From: JBOGZI01 sp050697275
GTDB taxonomy: Bacteria; Actinomycetota; Thermoleophilia; Solirubrobacterales; 70-9
Length of the DNA: 14,579 nt
Direction of reading: 5' to 3'
Assembly (NCBI GenBank): GCA_050697275.1
Contig: JBOGZI010000062.1
Span: forward strand, 1-14,579
Shown here in pieces: positions 1 through 7,099 of the stretch (within the stretch, counting starts at the first letter, position 1; each line of letters begins with the position of its first letter). The translations under genes were made by a program, and so were the position numbers. The notes under the pieces were generated by a model that searched no databases, was not told the DNA's origin, and saw nothing but the letters and a program-made list of their open reading frames with translations.

Positions 1-602
<602 letters not shown>

Positions 603-947
603 CTCGCTCCGTCTACCTCCGCCTGTTCTCTATCAATCGCTCCGGCTGGGTCGAGTTGCGTTGGTCGGTGGAATTTCCTGAAAGCGGTTTACGGGACGCG
701 GACTCGCCGGGGGCCCTATCCGTATCGGCTCCTGGCTGCCGATCTTTGATCTGACCTCCGGTTCTGTCGGGGGACGGCGAGAGGCAAGTATAGCCAGGGG
801 TCTCGCCCGGCCAGGCAGGGCTGTGGACGTGAGAAGAACTCCCTGCAACGAGCGAGATCCGATGCCGCATCCGCGCGCGATCGTGGCCCGCCGGGTGCCC
901 GATTCGCCCGCCGTCCGGCGGCGCGCGTCGGGTCCCGGAGCGGTAGC
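603..947. other. Gene-free divergent intergenic region between clpC and the membrane-protein gene
   Basis: I find no convincing coding sequence in this 345-base stretch; the short frames here lack family resemblance or ribosome binding sites. It is visibly less GC-rich than the flanking genes between about 640 and 860, as expected for a promoter region. It holds one good -10-like hexamer for clpC (787-792, minus strand). A GC-rich inverted repeat at 898-932 (CCCGA...TCGGG outside, CCGCC-GTCC-GGCGG inside) lies just upstream of the plus-strand gene and may structure its leader. No tRNA, known riboswitch or terminator with a T-tract was recognised. Confidence 0.6.
787..792 (-). promoter_or_regulatory. 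Candidate -10 element (TATACT) for clpC
   Basis: The minus strand reads TATACT here, one mismatch from the sigma70 -10 consensus, in otherwise GC-rich DNA. It would give a clpC 5' leader of roughly 180 nt. No good TTGACA-like -35 is present at 16-18 nt spacing (best is CTGGCC), so this is a weak call. No ClgR, HrcA/CIRCE or CtsR operator was recognised nearby. Confidence 0.3.
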
Positions 948-1508
948 TTGCCCAAGGTGACGAAGGTCAAGAAGGCGCTCGGCAGGGCCCGCTCCGCGGT
1001 CCTCAACGTGATCAAGGCCCCCGCGAGGGGCGTTCGCCGGGCCGGATCGGTCTTCGCGGGACCGCGCGCGCGAACTGCAGGCGTCGTGCAGAGCGCCCGT
1101 GAGCGCCCGCGCTACGCGATCGCGATCGCCGCGGCGATCCTGCTCGGCATCGCCTGGATCGCCTGGGCGATCTATGTGACCGCGAACAACGGCGCCGCCG
1201 CCGGGCTCGGGGTACTGCTGAGCTGGCCGGTGCTGCTCGGGGCGCTGGCGCTGATCGCCGCCCCCTTTGTCCTCACCGCGATGCTCGTGCAGAGGCACCG
1301 AGACTCCACCCCGGCGATCGCGGGCGCCCCCGACCTCTCCGAACCCCGGGAGCCGAAGACCGAGGAGAAGCCGAAGGCCGACGCCGATTCCGGCGAGGCC
1401 GCTGCTTCCGGGCCGAAGGCCAAGACGGAGACGGAGGCCGACGCGGACTCCGGCGAGCCGCATGAGGATTCTGAGCCCGAGGAGCAGCCCGCCGCAGGAT
1501 CGGCATAG
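948..1508 (+). CDS. Small two-helix membrane protein with basic N-terminus and acidic repeat tail, function unknown
   Basis: 186 residues; I do not recognise a family. Three zones are visible. Residues 1-55 are basic (Lys/Arg/Ala-rich, no signal-peptide cleavage site seen). Two hydrophobic segments, about 56-78 (YAIAIAAAILLGIAWIAWAI) and 85-114, should span the membrane. Residues 118-186 are hydrophilic, Glu/Asp/Pro/Ala-rich and probably disordered, with an imperfect 20-residue tandem repeat sharing ADADSGE. By the positive-inside rule the basic N-terminus is probably cytoplasmic, which would put the acidic tail on the same side. Start is TTG at 948, preceded by GGAG at 937-940 with 7 nt spacing; a GTG at 957 is an alternative. 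It is divergent from clpC. The minus-strand frame over it is compositional shadow. That it is a real gene is inferred from the helices and ribosome binding site. Confidence 0.72.
   Translation: MPKVTKVKKALGRARSAVLNVIKAPARGVRRAGSVFAGPRARTAGVVQSARERPRYAIAIAAAILLGIAWIAWAIYVTANNGAAAGLGVLLSWPVLLGALALIAAPFVLTAMLVQRHRDSTPAIAGAPDLSEPREPKTEEKPKADADSGEAAASGPKAKTETEADADSGEPHEDSEPEEQPAAGSA
1353..1472 (+). repeat. Imperfect 60-bp tandem duplication coding for the acidic tail
   Basis: Two adjacent 60-bp units (1353-1412 and 1413-1472) encode residues 136-155 and 156-175 of the membrane protein. Each starts with Pro-Lys and contains ADADSGE at the same offset; 9 of 20 residues match. At DNA level the clearest shared block is around 1377-1398 against 1437-1458. 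The divergence suggests an old in-frame duplication. Confidence 0.65.
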
Positions 1509-1543
1509 CCGGTGGGCCGCACGGCCCCTGGAGCAGCCTCGAC

Positions 1544-2139
1544 CTACGCCCCTCTCCGCGATGGGTCCCTGCGCGCTCTCAACAGCTTCCGAAGGGCGCC
1601 GGCGACGCGCCTCGGATGATCGGTGAGCTGGCGCCACGTGAAGCGGACCACCTCGTAGCCCAAGAGCCGCACCTCGACATCGCGCGCCCGATCGCTCTCG
1701 AATGCGGAGCGGTGCCGTGGGCTCGGTAGCCGCGGGTGCCGTCGGACTCGATCTCCGGCTGGACTGGGAGTCCGAGGAACTCGGCCTGGCGAAGGGCCGC
1801 CGCGAACTGCAGCCGGGGAAGGGTGCGACGGAGATCCGCAAGTGTGCGGGAGGGAGCTGTCACGGGGATGCCGGCACGCTGGGTGCTCTGGTCGGGGGTC
1901 AGCGTTCGCGAGCGGTGCAGCACGATCCCCGCACGCGGTCGCCGGCCCGCCTCGCCCACGACAGTGACGTGGGATGTGCCTTCGGCGGCAGTCGACCGCA
2001 GCATCCCCCACAGGATCCCGGCGCTGCGGTGGCTCAGCACGGCGCGCTCGAGCTGGTCAAGCGAAACCACACCGTGCTGGCGGGCCGCAAGCCGAGGGAT
2101 CGTCGCGTCCGCGCCGTTGCTGGCGCCTTTCCGACCCAC
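1544..2139 (-). pseudogene. Decayed AbiEi-antitoxin-like / DUF559 (Vsr-like endonuclease fold) gene
   Basis: Pieces of a family common in Thermoleophilia are spread over two minus-strand frames. The first frame gives IPRLAARQHGVVSLDQL (typical AbiEi_4-type start), then directly RAVLSHRSAGILWGML, skipping the roughly 45-50 residues normally between them (junction near 2046). It continues with a recognisable centre (GIPVTAPSRTLADLRRTLP) to ESDGTRG and jumps to YRAHGT (junction near 1728). That loses the segment that normally holds the DFLWP...VVE.DG nuclease core. A one-base shift near 1708-1716 then moves the reading into another frame, which reads SAFESDRARDVEVRLLGYEV, then VRFTWRQLTDHPRRVAGALR, to a stop at 1544-1546. 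No sure start codon; GTG at 2137-2139 is the best guess. Two deletions plus a frameshift indicate a dead gene. The missing lengths come from memory of the family, not from an alignment. Confidence 0.8.
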
Positions 2140-2224
2140 GTCGGTGGATAAAGCGCCAACGCCGCGTCTTTCGCCCCCGGGCACCCGCGCCTCCGGAACC
2201 ATCGTTGCAAGTCGCCCGGGAGCG

Positions 2225-3700
2225 CTAGCTCCGCATAGCGGGGAAGAGCAGCACCTCACGCAGGCTCTCCGCCCCGGTCAGGATCATCACCAGCCTGTCG
2301 ATGCCGAGCCCGACGCCGCCGGTCGGCGGCATGCCCTGCTCGAGCGCCTCGATGAAGCCCTCGTCGTAGGGCTGGGTCTCCTCGTCGCCGCGCTCCATCT
2401 CGGCTCGCTGCTGCTCGAAGCGCCGGCGCTGCTCGTCGGGATCGTTCAGCTCGGTGAACGAGTTGGCGATCTCGATCCCGCCCACGAACGCCTCCCAGCG
2501 CTCGACCAGGCCCTGCTCGGAGCGGTGCAGCTTCGCGAACGGTGAGAACTCGACCGGGTAGTCGACGACGAAGGCGGGTTGGATCAGCTTCGGCTCGACC
2601 TCCTTGGAGAGCAGCCCGTCAACCAGCTTCCCCCAGCCCTCCTCGGGGTCGGGCTCCGAGCCCATCGCCGCGGCCAGCGCCTCCCGCGACGGGTGCTCGG
2701 CGATGTCGACCCCGGTCCGCTCGGAGATCGCCTCCCGCAGCGTCACCCGCCGCCACGGCGGCGACAGATCGATCCGCTCGCCGTCCCGCTCGATCGTGGT
2801 GGTCCCGAGCACGTCCTGCGCGACGGCCGCGACGAGCGCCTCGAGCGCGCGCGCGGTGTCCTCGTAGTCGGCGTAGGCCTCGTACCACTCGAGCATCGTG
2901 AACTCGGGGTTGTGCTTGTGGGAGATGCCCTCGTTGCGGAAGTCCTTGCCGAGCTCGTAGACCCGGTCGATGCCGCCGACGATCAGCCGCTTCAGGTAGA
3001 GCTCGGTGGCGATCCGCAGGTAGAGGTCGCGGTCGAGCGCGTTGTGGTGAGTGGTGAAGGGTCGCGCCAGCGCGCCGCCGTAGAGCGGCTGCAGCACCGG
3101 GGTCTCGACCTCGACGAAGCCGCGGGAGTCGAGCCAGCCGCGGACGGCCGCGATCGTGCGGGCCCGGGCGGCGAACTTCTCGCGGGTCTCGGCGTTCGCC
3201 ATCAGGTCGAGCTCGCGCTTGCGGTAGCGGGTTTCGACGTCCTCGAGCCCGTGGAACTTCTCCGGCGGCGGCCGCAGGCTCTTGGCGAGCAGCTCCCAGG
3301 CGTCCACGGCGAGGGTCAGCTCGCCGCGCTTGGTCGCGAACACGGTTCCCTCAGCGCCGAGGATGTCGCCGAGGTCGAGGCTGAGGAGGCGCTCGTAGGG
3401 CTGATCGCCGAGCACGTCCTCCTTCGCCTGCAGCTGCAGCTTGTCGCCGCCGTCGCGGATGTCGATGAAGCTGGTCTTGCCCATCTCCCGCCGCGCGGTG
3501 ATCCGCCCGGCCACCCGGTAGCGCTCCCCGGTCTCCTCGCCGGCCTCGATCCCACCGTGGGCCTCGCGCACCGCGGCGATCTCGGTTCGGTCAGGGAAGC
3601 TGTGCGGGTAGGGCTCGATCCCCGCCGCGCGCAGGCGCTCCAGCTTCGCCCGCCGCTCGGCGAAGATGTCGGATGCTTCGGAGGAGGACGGCTCGCTCAT
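2225..3700 (-). CDS. lysS: Lysyl-tRNA synthetase, class II
   Basis: Charges tRNA-Lys with lysine in the cytoplasm. 491 residues, normal length for bacterial class II LysRS. The N-terminal OB-fold anticodon-binding domain spans about residues 60-140 (YRVAGRITARREMGKTSFID). The catalytic core has motif 1 at about 194-206 (GFVEVETPVLQP), motif 2 at 246-271 (RVYELGKDFRNEG ... HNPEFTMLE) and motif 3 at 461-474 (GGVGLGIDRLVMIL). No truncation or missing signature is apparent. ATG start at 3698-3700. There is no Shine-Dalgarno; a TAGGCT hexamer lies 7 nt upstream, so it may have its own leaderless transcript besides read-through from greA, which ends 21 bp upstream. greA-lysS pairing is common in actinobacteria. 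The 85-bp gap to the pseudogene (2140-2224) holds a CCCGGGC/GCCCGGG inverted repeat with a long loop and no T-tract. Confidence 0.98.
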   Translation of the reverse strand: MSEPSSSEASDIFAERRAKLERLRAAGIEPYPHSFPDRTEIAAVREAHGGIEAGEETGERYRVAGRITARREMGKTSFIDIRDGGDKLQLQAKEDVLGDQPYERLLSLDLGDILGAEGTVFATKRGELTLAVDAWELLAKSLRPPPEKFHGLEDVETRYRKRELDLMANAETREKFAARARTIAAVRGWLDSRGFVEVETPVLQPLYGGALARPFTTHHNALDRDLYLRIATELYLKRLIVGGIDRVYELGKDFRNEGISHKHNPEFTMLEWYEAYADYEDTARALEALVAAVAQDVLGTTTIERDGERIDLSPPWRRVTLREAISERTGVDIAEHPSREALAAAMGSEPDPEEGWGKLVDGLLSKEVEPKLIQPAFVVDYPVEFSPFAKLHRSEQGLVERWEAFVGGIEIANSFTELNDPDEQRRRFEQQRAEMERGDEETQPYDEGFIEALEQGMPPTGGVGLGIDRLVMILTGAESLREVLLFPAMRS

Positions 3701-3707
3701 CTGCGCG

Positions 3708-3713
3708 AGCCTA
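3708..3713 (-). promoter_or_regulatory. Candidate -10 hexamer TAGGCT of a leaderless lysS transcript
   Basis: On the minus strand TAGGCT (TAnnnT type) ends 7 nt before the lysS ATG, which places the expected transcription start at or next to the A of the start codon. It lies in the 21-bp greA-lysS gap. No convincing -35 is seen. The call rests on the same arrangement recurring at four other genes in this window. Confidence 0.45.
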
Positions 3714-3721
3714 ACGCGCGG

Positions 3722-4198
3722 CTACGCTGCCTCGATTTTCGTGATCTTGAGCTTGCGCTTCGGGCCGCGCGGCACCTCGACCGTGACGACCTCGTTCTTC
3801 TTGCCGCCGATCAGGGCCTTGCCGATCGGCGACTCGTTGGAGAGCTTGTGCTCGGTCGGGTCGGCCTCCGCCGAGCCGACGATCTGGAATTTCTGGGACT
3901 TGCCCGACTTCTGGTCCTTGACATGGACGATGACGCCCACCCCGACCTGCTCGGTGTCGACGTGCTTCTCGTCGATCACCGCAGCGCGCCGCAGCTTGTC
4001 CTGAAGCTGGGCGATCCGCTGCTCGAGCATCGCCTGCTCGTTCTTGGCGTCGTCGTACTCGGAGTTCTCGGCGATGTCGCCGAACTCCCGCGCGGCCATG
4101 ATCCGATCTGCGACCTCCCGCCGCTTCTCGCTCTGGAGGAAATCGAGCTCCTCACGGAGCTTCTCGAGTCCCTCGGGGGTTATCAGTGTCTCTCGCAC
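3722..4198 (-). CDS. greA: Transcription elongation factor GreA
   Basis: Enters the RNA polymerase secondary channel and stimulates cleavage of backtracked RNA. 158 residues, the usual GreA length. The N-terminal coiled-coil hairpin (about residues 8-75) carries the tip acidic residues D41 and E44 (GDIAENSEYDDAKNE), at the same numbers as in E. coli GreA. The FKBP-like C-terminal domain (about 80-158) contains SNESPIGKALIGGKKNEVV. I chose the GTG at 4196-4198: it lies 4 nt after GGAG of an AGGAGAG Shine-Dalgarno and gives the family N-terminus (VRETLITPEGLEKLREELDF). The longer frame to 4324 would begin inside the promoter and adds 42 residues unlike the family. It is transcribed from the promoter at 4323-4351 with a leader of about 118 nt, and lysS follows 21 bp downstream. 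Confidence 0.97.
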   Translation of the reverse strand: MRETLITPEGLEKLREELDFLQSEKRREVADRIMAAREFGDIAENSEYDDAKNEQAMLEQRIAQLQDKLRRAAVIDEKHVDTEQVGVGVIVHVKDQKSGKSQKFQIVGSAEADPTEHKLSNESPIGKALIGGKKNEVVTVEVPRGPKRKLKITKIEAA

Positions 4199-4265
4199 CG
4201 CTCTCCTCGTTCCTCTTGCTTGCTGAACCCTGCCGCCCCCGGGCAAAATGCCTGCAAAGACGGCG

Positions 4266-4308
4266 AAAAAATGAGCCCGGGCCGCCGCTTCCATGCTCGC
4301 GACCGGCC
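4266..4308 (-). other. Hairpin plus T6 tract in the greA leader, possible attenuator
   Basis: Just downstream of the predicted greA start site the minus strand can form GGCCG-g-TCGC / GCGG-CGGCC (4299-4308 with 4280-4288, one bulged G, 10-nt loop). An alternative 4-bp stem GAGC/GCTC (4295-4298 with 4273-4276) sits one base before TTTTTT (4266-4271). The long stem is 8 nt from the T-tract and the adjacent stem is short, so neither is a textbook terminator. E. coli greA is known to have a terminated leader RNA (GraL); similarity here is in position only. Confidence 0.35.
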
Positions 4309-4322
4309 GGGCGAGGCGCGGC

Positions 4323-4351
4323 ATTATAGCGACGCCCCCCGGCGCGGTCGA
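4323..4351 (-). promoter_or_regulatory. Sigma70-type promoter of greA(-lysS)
   Basis: The minus strand has a perfect TATAAT (4323-4328) and, exactly 17 nt upstream, TCGACC (4346-4351; 4 of 6 match TTGACA). The predicted transcription start is near 4316. This is the best promoter in the window and sits in the gap between the hydrolase stop (4361) and greA. Confidence 0.75.
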
Positions 4352-4360
4352 GGGGCCCGT

Positions 4361-5233
4361 TCAGCCGTCCAGCGCCCCTCGCAGCACGCTCGCGAGGCGG
4401 GCGGGATCCTCGATCTGCGGGTAGTGCCCGACATCCTCGAGGCGGGTGAGCGGCGCGGCGGGGCGCAGATTCAGGGTCGCTTCCAGAACCCGCTCGGTGG
4501 CGACCGGGTCGAGCATCCCCCAGGCAAGAGTGATCGGCTTCGGCCAGTCTCGCAGCGCTCCGTGCCAGCGCTCGGCGTGGCGCACGCGCTCGTCCGTGTA
4601 GGAGATCAGCCGGTGGCCGAGCCGGTTGCCGCCGCGCTCCACGATCAGGGACCACTGGTCCTCCGCCTCCTCGTCGGTGAGCGGGTGCTCCGGCGAGAAG
4701 ATCGAACCGAACTGCTGCCGGAAGAAGCGCTCGCCGGAGAACCGCGCGAAGACGGGACCGAGCGGCCCGCTCAGGAGGCGCTGGGCGATCGTCGGGCTCG
4801 CCGCCTCCTGGATCATCGAGCCGTTGAAGAGGAGCGCGCCGCGCAGATCCATCCCGAGCGCGCCCTCGAGGTCGCGAGCCATCAGCTCGGTCGCGATCGA
4901 GGTCCCCATGTCATGGGCGACGAGAAACACTGACCGCTCGGCGGCGTGGCGTCCGATCAGCTCCTCGGCGATGTCCGCCTGCTCGAAGATCGTGTACTCG
5001 TGATCCGCCGGTTTCGCCGAGAGCCCGTAGCCGAGGAGGTCGAAGGCGAGCGCGGCGTGATCGCGCTCCTCCTCCAGAAGCAGCCGCCAGTCATACGAGC
5101 TGGAGGGGAAGCCGTGCAGCAAGAGGAGCAGCGGCTCGCGGCCCTCGCGCCGGAAGACGTGGATGCCATGACCGGCGACTTCCTGATCGGCGCCGCGCTG
5201 CTTCCACGCGGCGACCCGCGGGGTCAGCGTCAT
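4361..5233 (-). CDS. Alpha/beta hydrolase, MEST (PEG1)-like, Asp-nucleophile type
   Basis: 290 residues, a complete alpha/beta-hydrolase fold. Visible elements: oxyanion-hole HGFP (40-43), FDLLGYGLSAKP (64-75) and YTIFEQADIAEEL (80-92), nucleophile elbow AHDMGTS with D108 in place of Ser (106-112), acid D242 (WGMLDPVA) and His270 (DVGHYPQIEDP). An Asp nucleophile is typical of haloalkane dehalogenases and epoxide hydrolases. The LLGYG-S-KP, Y-I-EQA, GxLDPV and HYPQIEDP motifs resemble the vertebrate MEST family, whose substrate is not established. The substrate here cannot be read from sequence. The ATG at 5231-5233 lies 10 bp after the dus stop with only a weak GGCGGGG upstream, so it is probably the last gene of a coaX-dus-hydrolase transcript. 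Function in tRNA modification is not implied by the neighbourhood. Confidence 0.9.
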   Translation of the reverse strand: MTLTPRVAAWKQRGADQEVAGHGIHVFRREGREPLLLLLHGFPSSSYDWRLLLEEERDHAALAFDLLGYGLSAKPADHEYTIFEQADIAEELIGRHAAERSVFLVAHDMGTSIATELMARDLEGALGMDLRGALLFNGSMIQEAASPTIAQRLLSGPLGPVFARFSGERFFRQQFGSIFSPEHPLTDEEAEDQWSLIVERGGNRLGHRLISYTDERVRHAERWHGALRDWPKPITLAWGMLDPVATERVLEATLNLRPAAPLTRLEDVGHYPQIEDPARLASVLRGALDG

Positions 5234-5243
5234 CCCCGCCGCC

Positions 5244-6233
5244 TCAGGCGGCCACCGTGACTCGCGAGGCGAGCCCGTCGGCCAGCAGGCGGGCTGCCCG
5301 CAGCTCGTCGGCCTGCTGGAAGGCGGCGGTGGTCTCCTTGTCGGCCCCGAGCCGCTCCAAGTACCAGGGGTAGAACTTGCGCAGATAGCGGGCGGCGCGG
5401 TCGGGCCCCAGGTGCTCCTCGGCGCGGTCCATCACCCAGTGCAGCTCGGCGACGATCTCCTCCGGGCCGGGGGGCACCAGCCGCTGCCCGGTCAGCTCCT
5501 CGAAGATCCACGGGTTGCCGAGCGAGCCGCGCGCGATCATCACCGCGTCGGCGCCGGAGGCCTCGTAGGCGTGGCGGGCGGCCTCGGCGGTGTCGAGGCC
5601 CCCGGAGATGATCATCGGCACCGGCAGCCGCTCCCCCAGCTCCCGCGCCAGCGCGTAGTCGGGGGCGCCCTTGTGAGCGGTCTTCGCCGAGCGCGGGTGG
5701 AACCCGATCGCCGCCACCCCCGCCTGCTCGGCCAGCCGCAGCGCCAGTTCGGCTCCCTCGCGCCCGCCCGGGGCCAGGCCCGAGCGGAGCTTCACCGTGA
5801 CCGGGCGGCCCCCGCCTTCGATCGCGGCGCGGGCCAGCTCGAGCGCCAGCCCGTGATCGGAGAGCAGCGCGGCGCCCGCCCCGGTCTTGCAGACCTTGCG
5901 GACCGGGCAGCCCATGTTGATGTCGATCAGGTCGGCGCCCGCCTCGGCGGCGATCGCCGCCGCCGAACGCATCACCTCCGGGTCCTGCCCAAAGAGCTGC
6001 ACGGAGACCGGGTGCTCCTCCGGGTGGAGGCGCAGCAGCTCGCGGAGGGTGCGCTCGTTGCTGTAGTGCAGTCCGAAGCTCGAGACCATCTCGGAGACCG
6101 CCAGCCCGGCCCCGTGCCGGCGCGCCTGCAGCCGGACGAACCAGTTGCCGATCCCCGCCAGGGGGGCGAGCAGCAGCCGGTTGGCGATCTCGACGTCGCC
6201 GACCCGGAAGGGGGTGGTCAGGGGCGGTTGCAT
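5244..6233 (-). CDS. dusB: tRNA-dihydrouridine synthase (DusB-like)
   Basis: FMN- and NADPH-dependent enzyme that reduces specific uridines in tRNA to dihydrouridine. 329 residues, normal size. The TIM-barrel N-terminus has LLAPLAGIGN (21-30), substrate/FMN region VSVQLFGQ (76-83), and catalytic Cys109 in DINMGCPVRKVCKTGAGAAL. Also visible are K148 (TVKLRSG), H179 (GFHPRSAKTAHKG), SGG (210-212) and the FMN-phosphate loop MIARGSLGNPWIF (232-244). A helical tRNA-binding domain occupies about residues 245-320. DusB is the usual name for the actinobacterial protein; assignment to a Dus subfamily is by overall resemblance. ATG at 6231-6233, 37 bp after coaX. No Shine-Dalgarno stands out; TACTCA lies 7 nt upstream, a poor -10. 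Confidence 0.94.
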   Translation of the reverse strand: MQPPLTTPFRVGDVEIANRLLLAPLAGIGNWFVRLQARRHGAGLAVSEMVSSFGLHYSNERTLRELLRLHPEEHPVSVQLFGQDPEVMRSAAAIAAEAGADLIDINMGCPVRKVCKTGAGAALLSDHGLALELARAAIEGGGRPVTVKLRSGLAPGGREGAELALRLAEQAGVAAIGFHPRSAKTAHKGAPDYALARELGERLPVPMIISGGLDTAEAARHAYEASGADAVMIARGSLGNPWIFEELTGQRLVPPGPEEIVAELHWVMDRAEEHLGPDRAARYLRKFYPWYLERLGADKETTAAFQQADELRAARLLADGLASRVTVAA

Positions 6234-6270
6234 CGCTCTATGAGTAGCACCCCGGGCGGCGCGCGGGCGG

Positions 6271-7035
6271 CTATCCGTTGCGTTCGTGGATCAGGCGCAG
6301 CCCGCGCAGGGTGAGCAGCTGGTCCACCTCGTCGATCGTCTCGCAGAGGGGCGCGATCGTGCCAGCCAGGCCTCCCGTGGCGATGAAGCGGGCCGGCTCG
6401 CCCAGCTCCTCGGCCAGCCGCCGGTCGATCCCGTCGACCAGGCCGGCGAAGCCGTAGGCGAACCCGGACTCGATCGCTCCCTGGGTGTGCTTGCCGATCG
6501 CGCCATCCGGCGGCGAGATCTCGATCCGGGGCAGCTTCGCGGTGCGCGAGGTGAGCGCCTCCATCGAGATCTCCACCCCCGGCCCGATCACGCCCCCGAG
6601 GTACTCGCCCGCCCCGGAGACGACGTCGAAGTTGGTCGAGGTGCCGAAGTCGACCGCGACGCACGCGCCGCCGACCCGGTCATGCGCCGCGACCGCGTTG
6701 ACGAGCCGGTCGGCCCCGAGCTCGTGCGGGTTGTCGACCAGGATCGGCATCCCCGTCTTCAGGTTCGGGCCGACCATCAGGCACCCCTCGCCGATGTGCC
6801 GTTCGCAGACCCGCTCGTATTCCGGCCCGAGCTGGGGCACCACGGTCGAGACGATCGAGCCCTGAATCGACTCGAAGGAGAGGCCGTCGAGCTCGAGCAG
6901 GTTCGCGAGCTTCGCCGCGAGCTCGTCGGCGGTGGCGCTCGGCTCGGTCGCCAGGCGCCAGTCATGGGCCAGCGCCTCGCCTTCGAAGGCGCCCAGGTGG
7001 GTCTGCGTGTTGCCGACGTCGACCGCAAGCAGCAT
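6271..7035 (-). CDS. coaX: Type III pantothenate kinase
   Basis: Phosphorylates pantothenate, the first step of CoA synthesis; the CoaX family belongs to the acetate kinase/Hsp70/actin fold superfamily. 254 residues, the usual length. Motifs: phosphate-binding DVGNTQTHLG (6-15), GADR (107-110) with the catalytic Asp109, DFGTSTNFD (129-137), GVIGPGVEISMEAL (148-161) and the C-terminal ATGGLAGTI (219-227). The ATG at 7033-7035 gives the standard MLLAVDVGNT start; upstream extension of the frame (to 7113) crosses the divergent promoter region and is not family-like. A GATAAT hexamer ends 7 nt before the ATG with no Shine-Dalgarno, so a leaderless mRNA is likely. It is divergent from the transferase gene and followed by dus. 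panC and panD, often adjacent to coaX, are absent. Confidence 0.96.
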   Translation of the reverse strand: MLLAVDVGNTQTHLGAFEGEALAHDWRLATEPSATADELAAKLANLLELDGLSFESIQGSIVSTVVPQLGPEYERVCERHIGEGCLMVGPNLKTGMPILVDNPHELGADRLVNAVAAHDRVGGACVAVDFGTSTNFDVVSGAGEYLGGVIGPGVEISMEALTSRTAKLPRIEISPPDGAIGKHTQGAIESGFAYGFAGLVDGIDRRLAEELGEPARFIATGGLAGTIAPLCETIDEVDQLLTLRGLRLIHERNG

Positions 7036-7042
7036 GAGCCCG

Positions 7043-7048
7043 ATTATC
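7043..7048 (-). promoter_or_regulatory. Candidate -10 hexamer GATAAT of leaderless coaX
   Basis: GATAAT on the minus strand ends 7 nt before the coaX ATG, so transcription would begin at the start codon. The surroundings are extremely GC-rich and no -35 is recognisable. Confidence 0.5.
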
Positions 7049-7085
7049 GGCCACGGCGCCGCCGCCCCGCGCGAGCAACCTGGCA

Positions 7086-7091
7086 TACGAT
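7086..7091 (+). promoter_or_regulatory. Candidate -10 hexamer TACGAT of the transferase gene
   Basis: TACGAT ends 8 nt before the ATG at 7100 and there is no Shine-Dalgarno, again suggesting a leaderless transcript. With GATAAT at 7043-7048 on the other strand it makes a compact divergent promoter pair in a 64-bp gap. Confidence 0.42.
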
Positions 7092-7099
7092 CCGGGCTG

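Noticed and set aside
613..870. 85-codon minus-strand frame upstream of clpC
   Set aside because: No family resemblance or coding-like composition; it lies in the clpC promoter/leader region.
898..932. GC-rich inverted repeat, considered as tRNA, riboswitch or terminator
   Set aside because: No cloverleaf or T-loop, no T-tract, no known riboswitch core; simple GC pairing upstream of the plus-strand gene.
1172..1522. Minus-strand 116-codon frame antisense to the membrane-protein gene
   Set aside because: Ser/Ala-rich mirror of the acidic repeat on the other strand, no ribosome binding site; the plus-strand frame has the helices and a Shine-Dalgarno.
4199..4324. N-terminal extension of GreA to an ATG at 4322-4324
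   Set aside because: The ATG lies in the promoter -10 region, the extra 42 residues are unlike GreA, and the GTG at 4196-4198 has a near-perfect Shine-Dalgarno.
2579..4933. A 784-codon open frame on the plus strand across lysS, greA and the hydrolase
   Set aside because: It is antisense to three well-identified genes, its product is low-complexity (Leu/Arg/Glu/Val-rich) without any family resemblance; high GC makes such shadow frames common.
5690..5710. Dus motif HPRSAKTAHKG deviating from the textbook HGRTxxQ
   Set aside because: As far as I recall, actinobacterial Dus proteins vary here in a similar way; His179, Cys109 and Lys148 are intact, so I see no reason to call it inactive.
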